DNA of 7,539 nucleotides from Kiloniellales bacterium (GTDB taxonomy: Bacteria; Pseudomonadota; Alphaproteobacteria; Kiloniellales; JAKSDN01). Every line of letters begins with the position of its first letter. Positions within the stretch are counted from its first letter, which is position 1. Of the stretch, positions 5,970 to 7,539 are shown one piece after another. The notes under the pieces were generated by a model, which searched no databases, had not been told where the DNA came from, and was given only the letters and a program-made list of their open reading frames with translations. The stretch spans positions 1-7,539 of the forward strand of contig JAKSDN010001380.1 of NCBI GenBank assembly GCA_022360075.1, in the 5' to 3' direction. A program made the position numbers and the translations under genes.

Positions 5970-7539
<1,570 letters not shown>

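Overview
The window is high-GC bacterial DNA that reads as an alphaproteobacterial chromosome. Three things point there: the protein sequences of the primase and of the primary sigma factor, the dnaG-rpoD order, and a direct-repeat GTTC-N7-GTTC site upstream of dnaG, which is the alphaproteobacterial form of the SOS (LexA) box. I cannot name the genus. Nothing indicates a phage, plasmid, CRISPR array or defence island.

Left part (1-3410), accessory transport and regulation. A GcvA-type LysR regulator runs off the left edge on the minus strand. It is divergent from an MFS transporter of the monocarboxylate/OFA-like type, and the 105-bp gap holds a perfect TTTAGC-GCA-GCTAAA dyad that fits a LysR operator. 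A YhbS-like GNAT acetyltransferase converges on the transporter. Next comes a 28-codon remnant that looks like the first membrane helix of a LysE/RhtB exporter, then an intact EamA/DMT-family permease.

Middle (3411-3968), a 558-bp region without a gene. Its first part carries hairpin-rich inverted repeats related to the common 'CCCTAACCCTCTCCC' intergenic repeats. Its last 130 bp look like the control region of the dnaG-rpoD operon: a near-perfect 19-nt dyad, a DnaA-box-like 9-mer, the LexA-type box and a leader hairpin close to the dnaG start.

Right part (3969-7539), the macromolecular-synthesis operon core. dnaG (primase, complete, 643 aa) is followed after 69 bp by rpoD (primary sigma factor, cut by the right edge after 523 codons). 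An 11-bp stem-loop separates the two and resembles in position the RNA-processing site between dnaG and rpoD in Escherichia coli. The rpoD product carries a long acidic, Lys/Gly/Asp-rich insert in its non-conserved region.

I find no convincing previously undescribed system. The most useful observation is the predicted SOS control of the primase/sigma operon. The other points are small: a degraded exporter gene, candidate operators, RNA hairpins and a low-complexity expansion.
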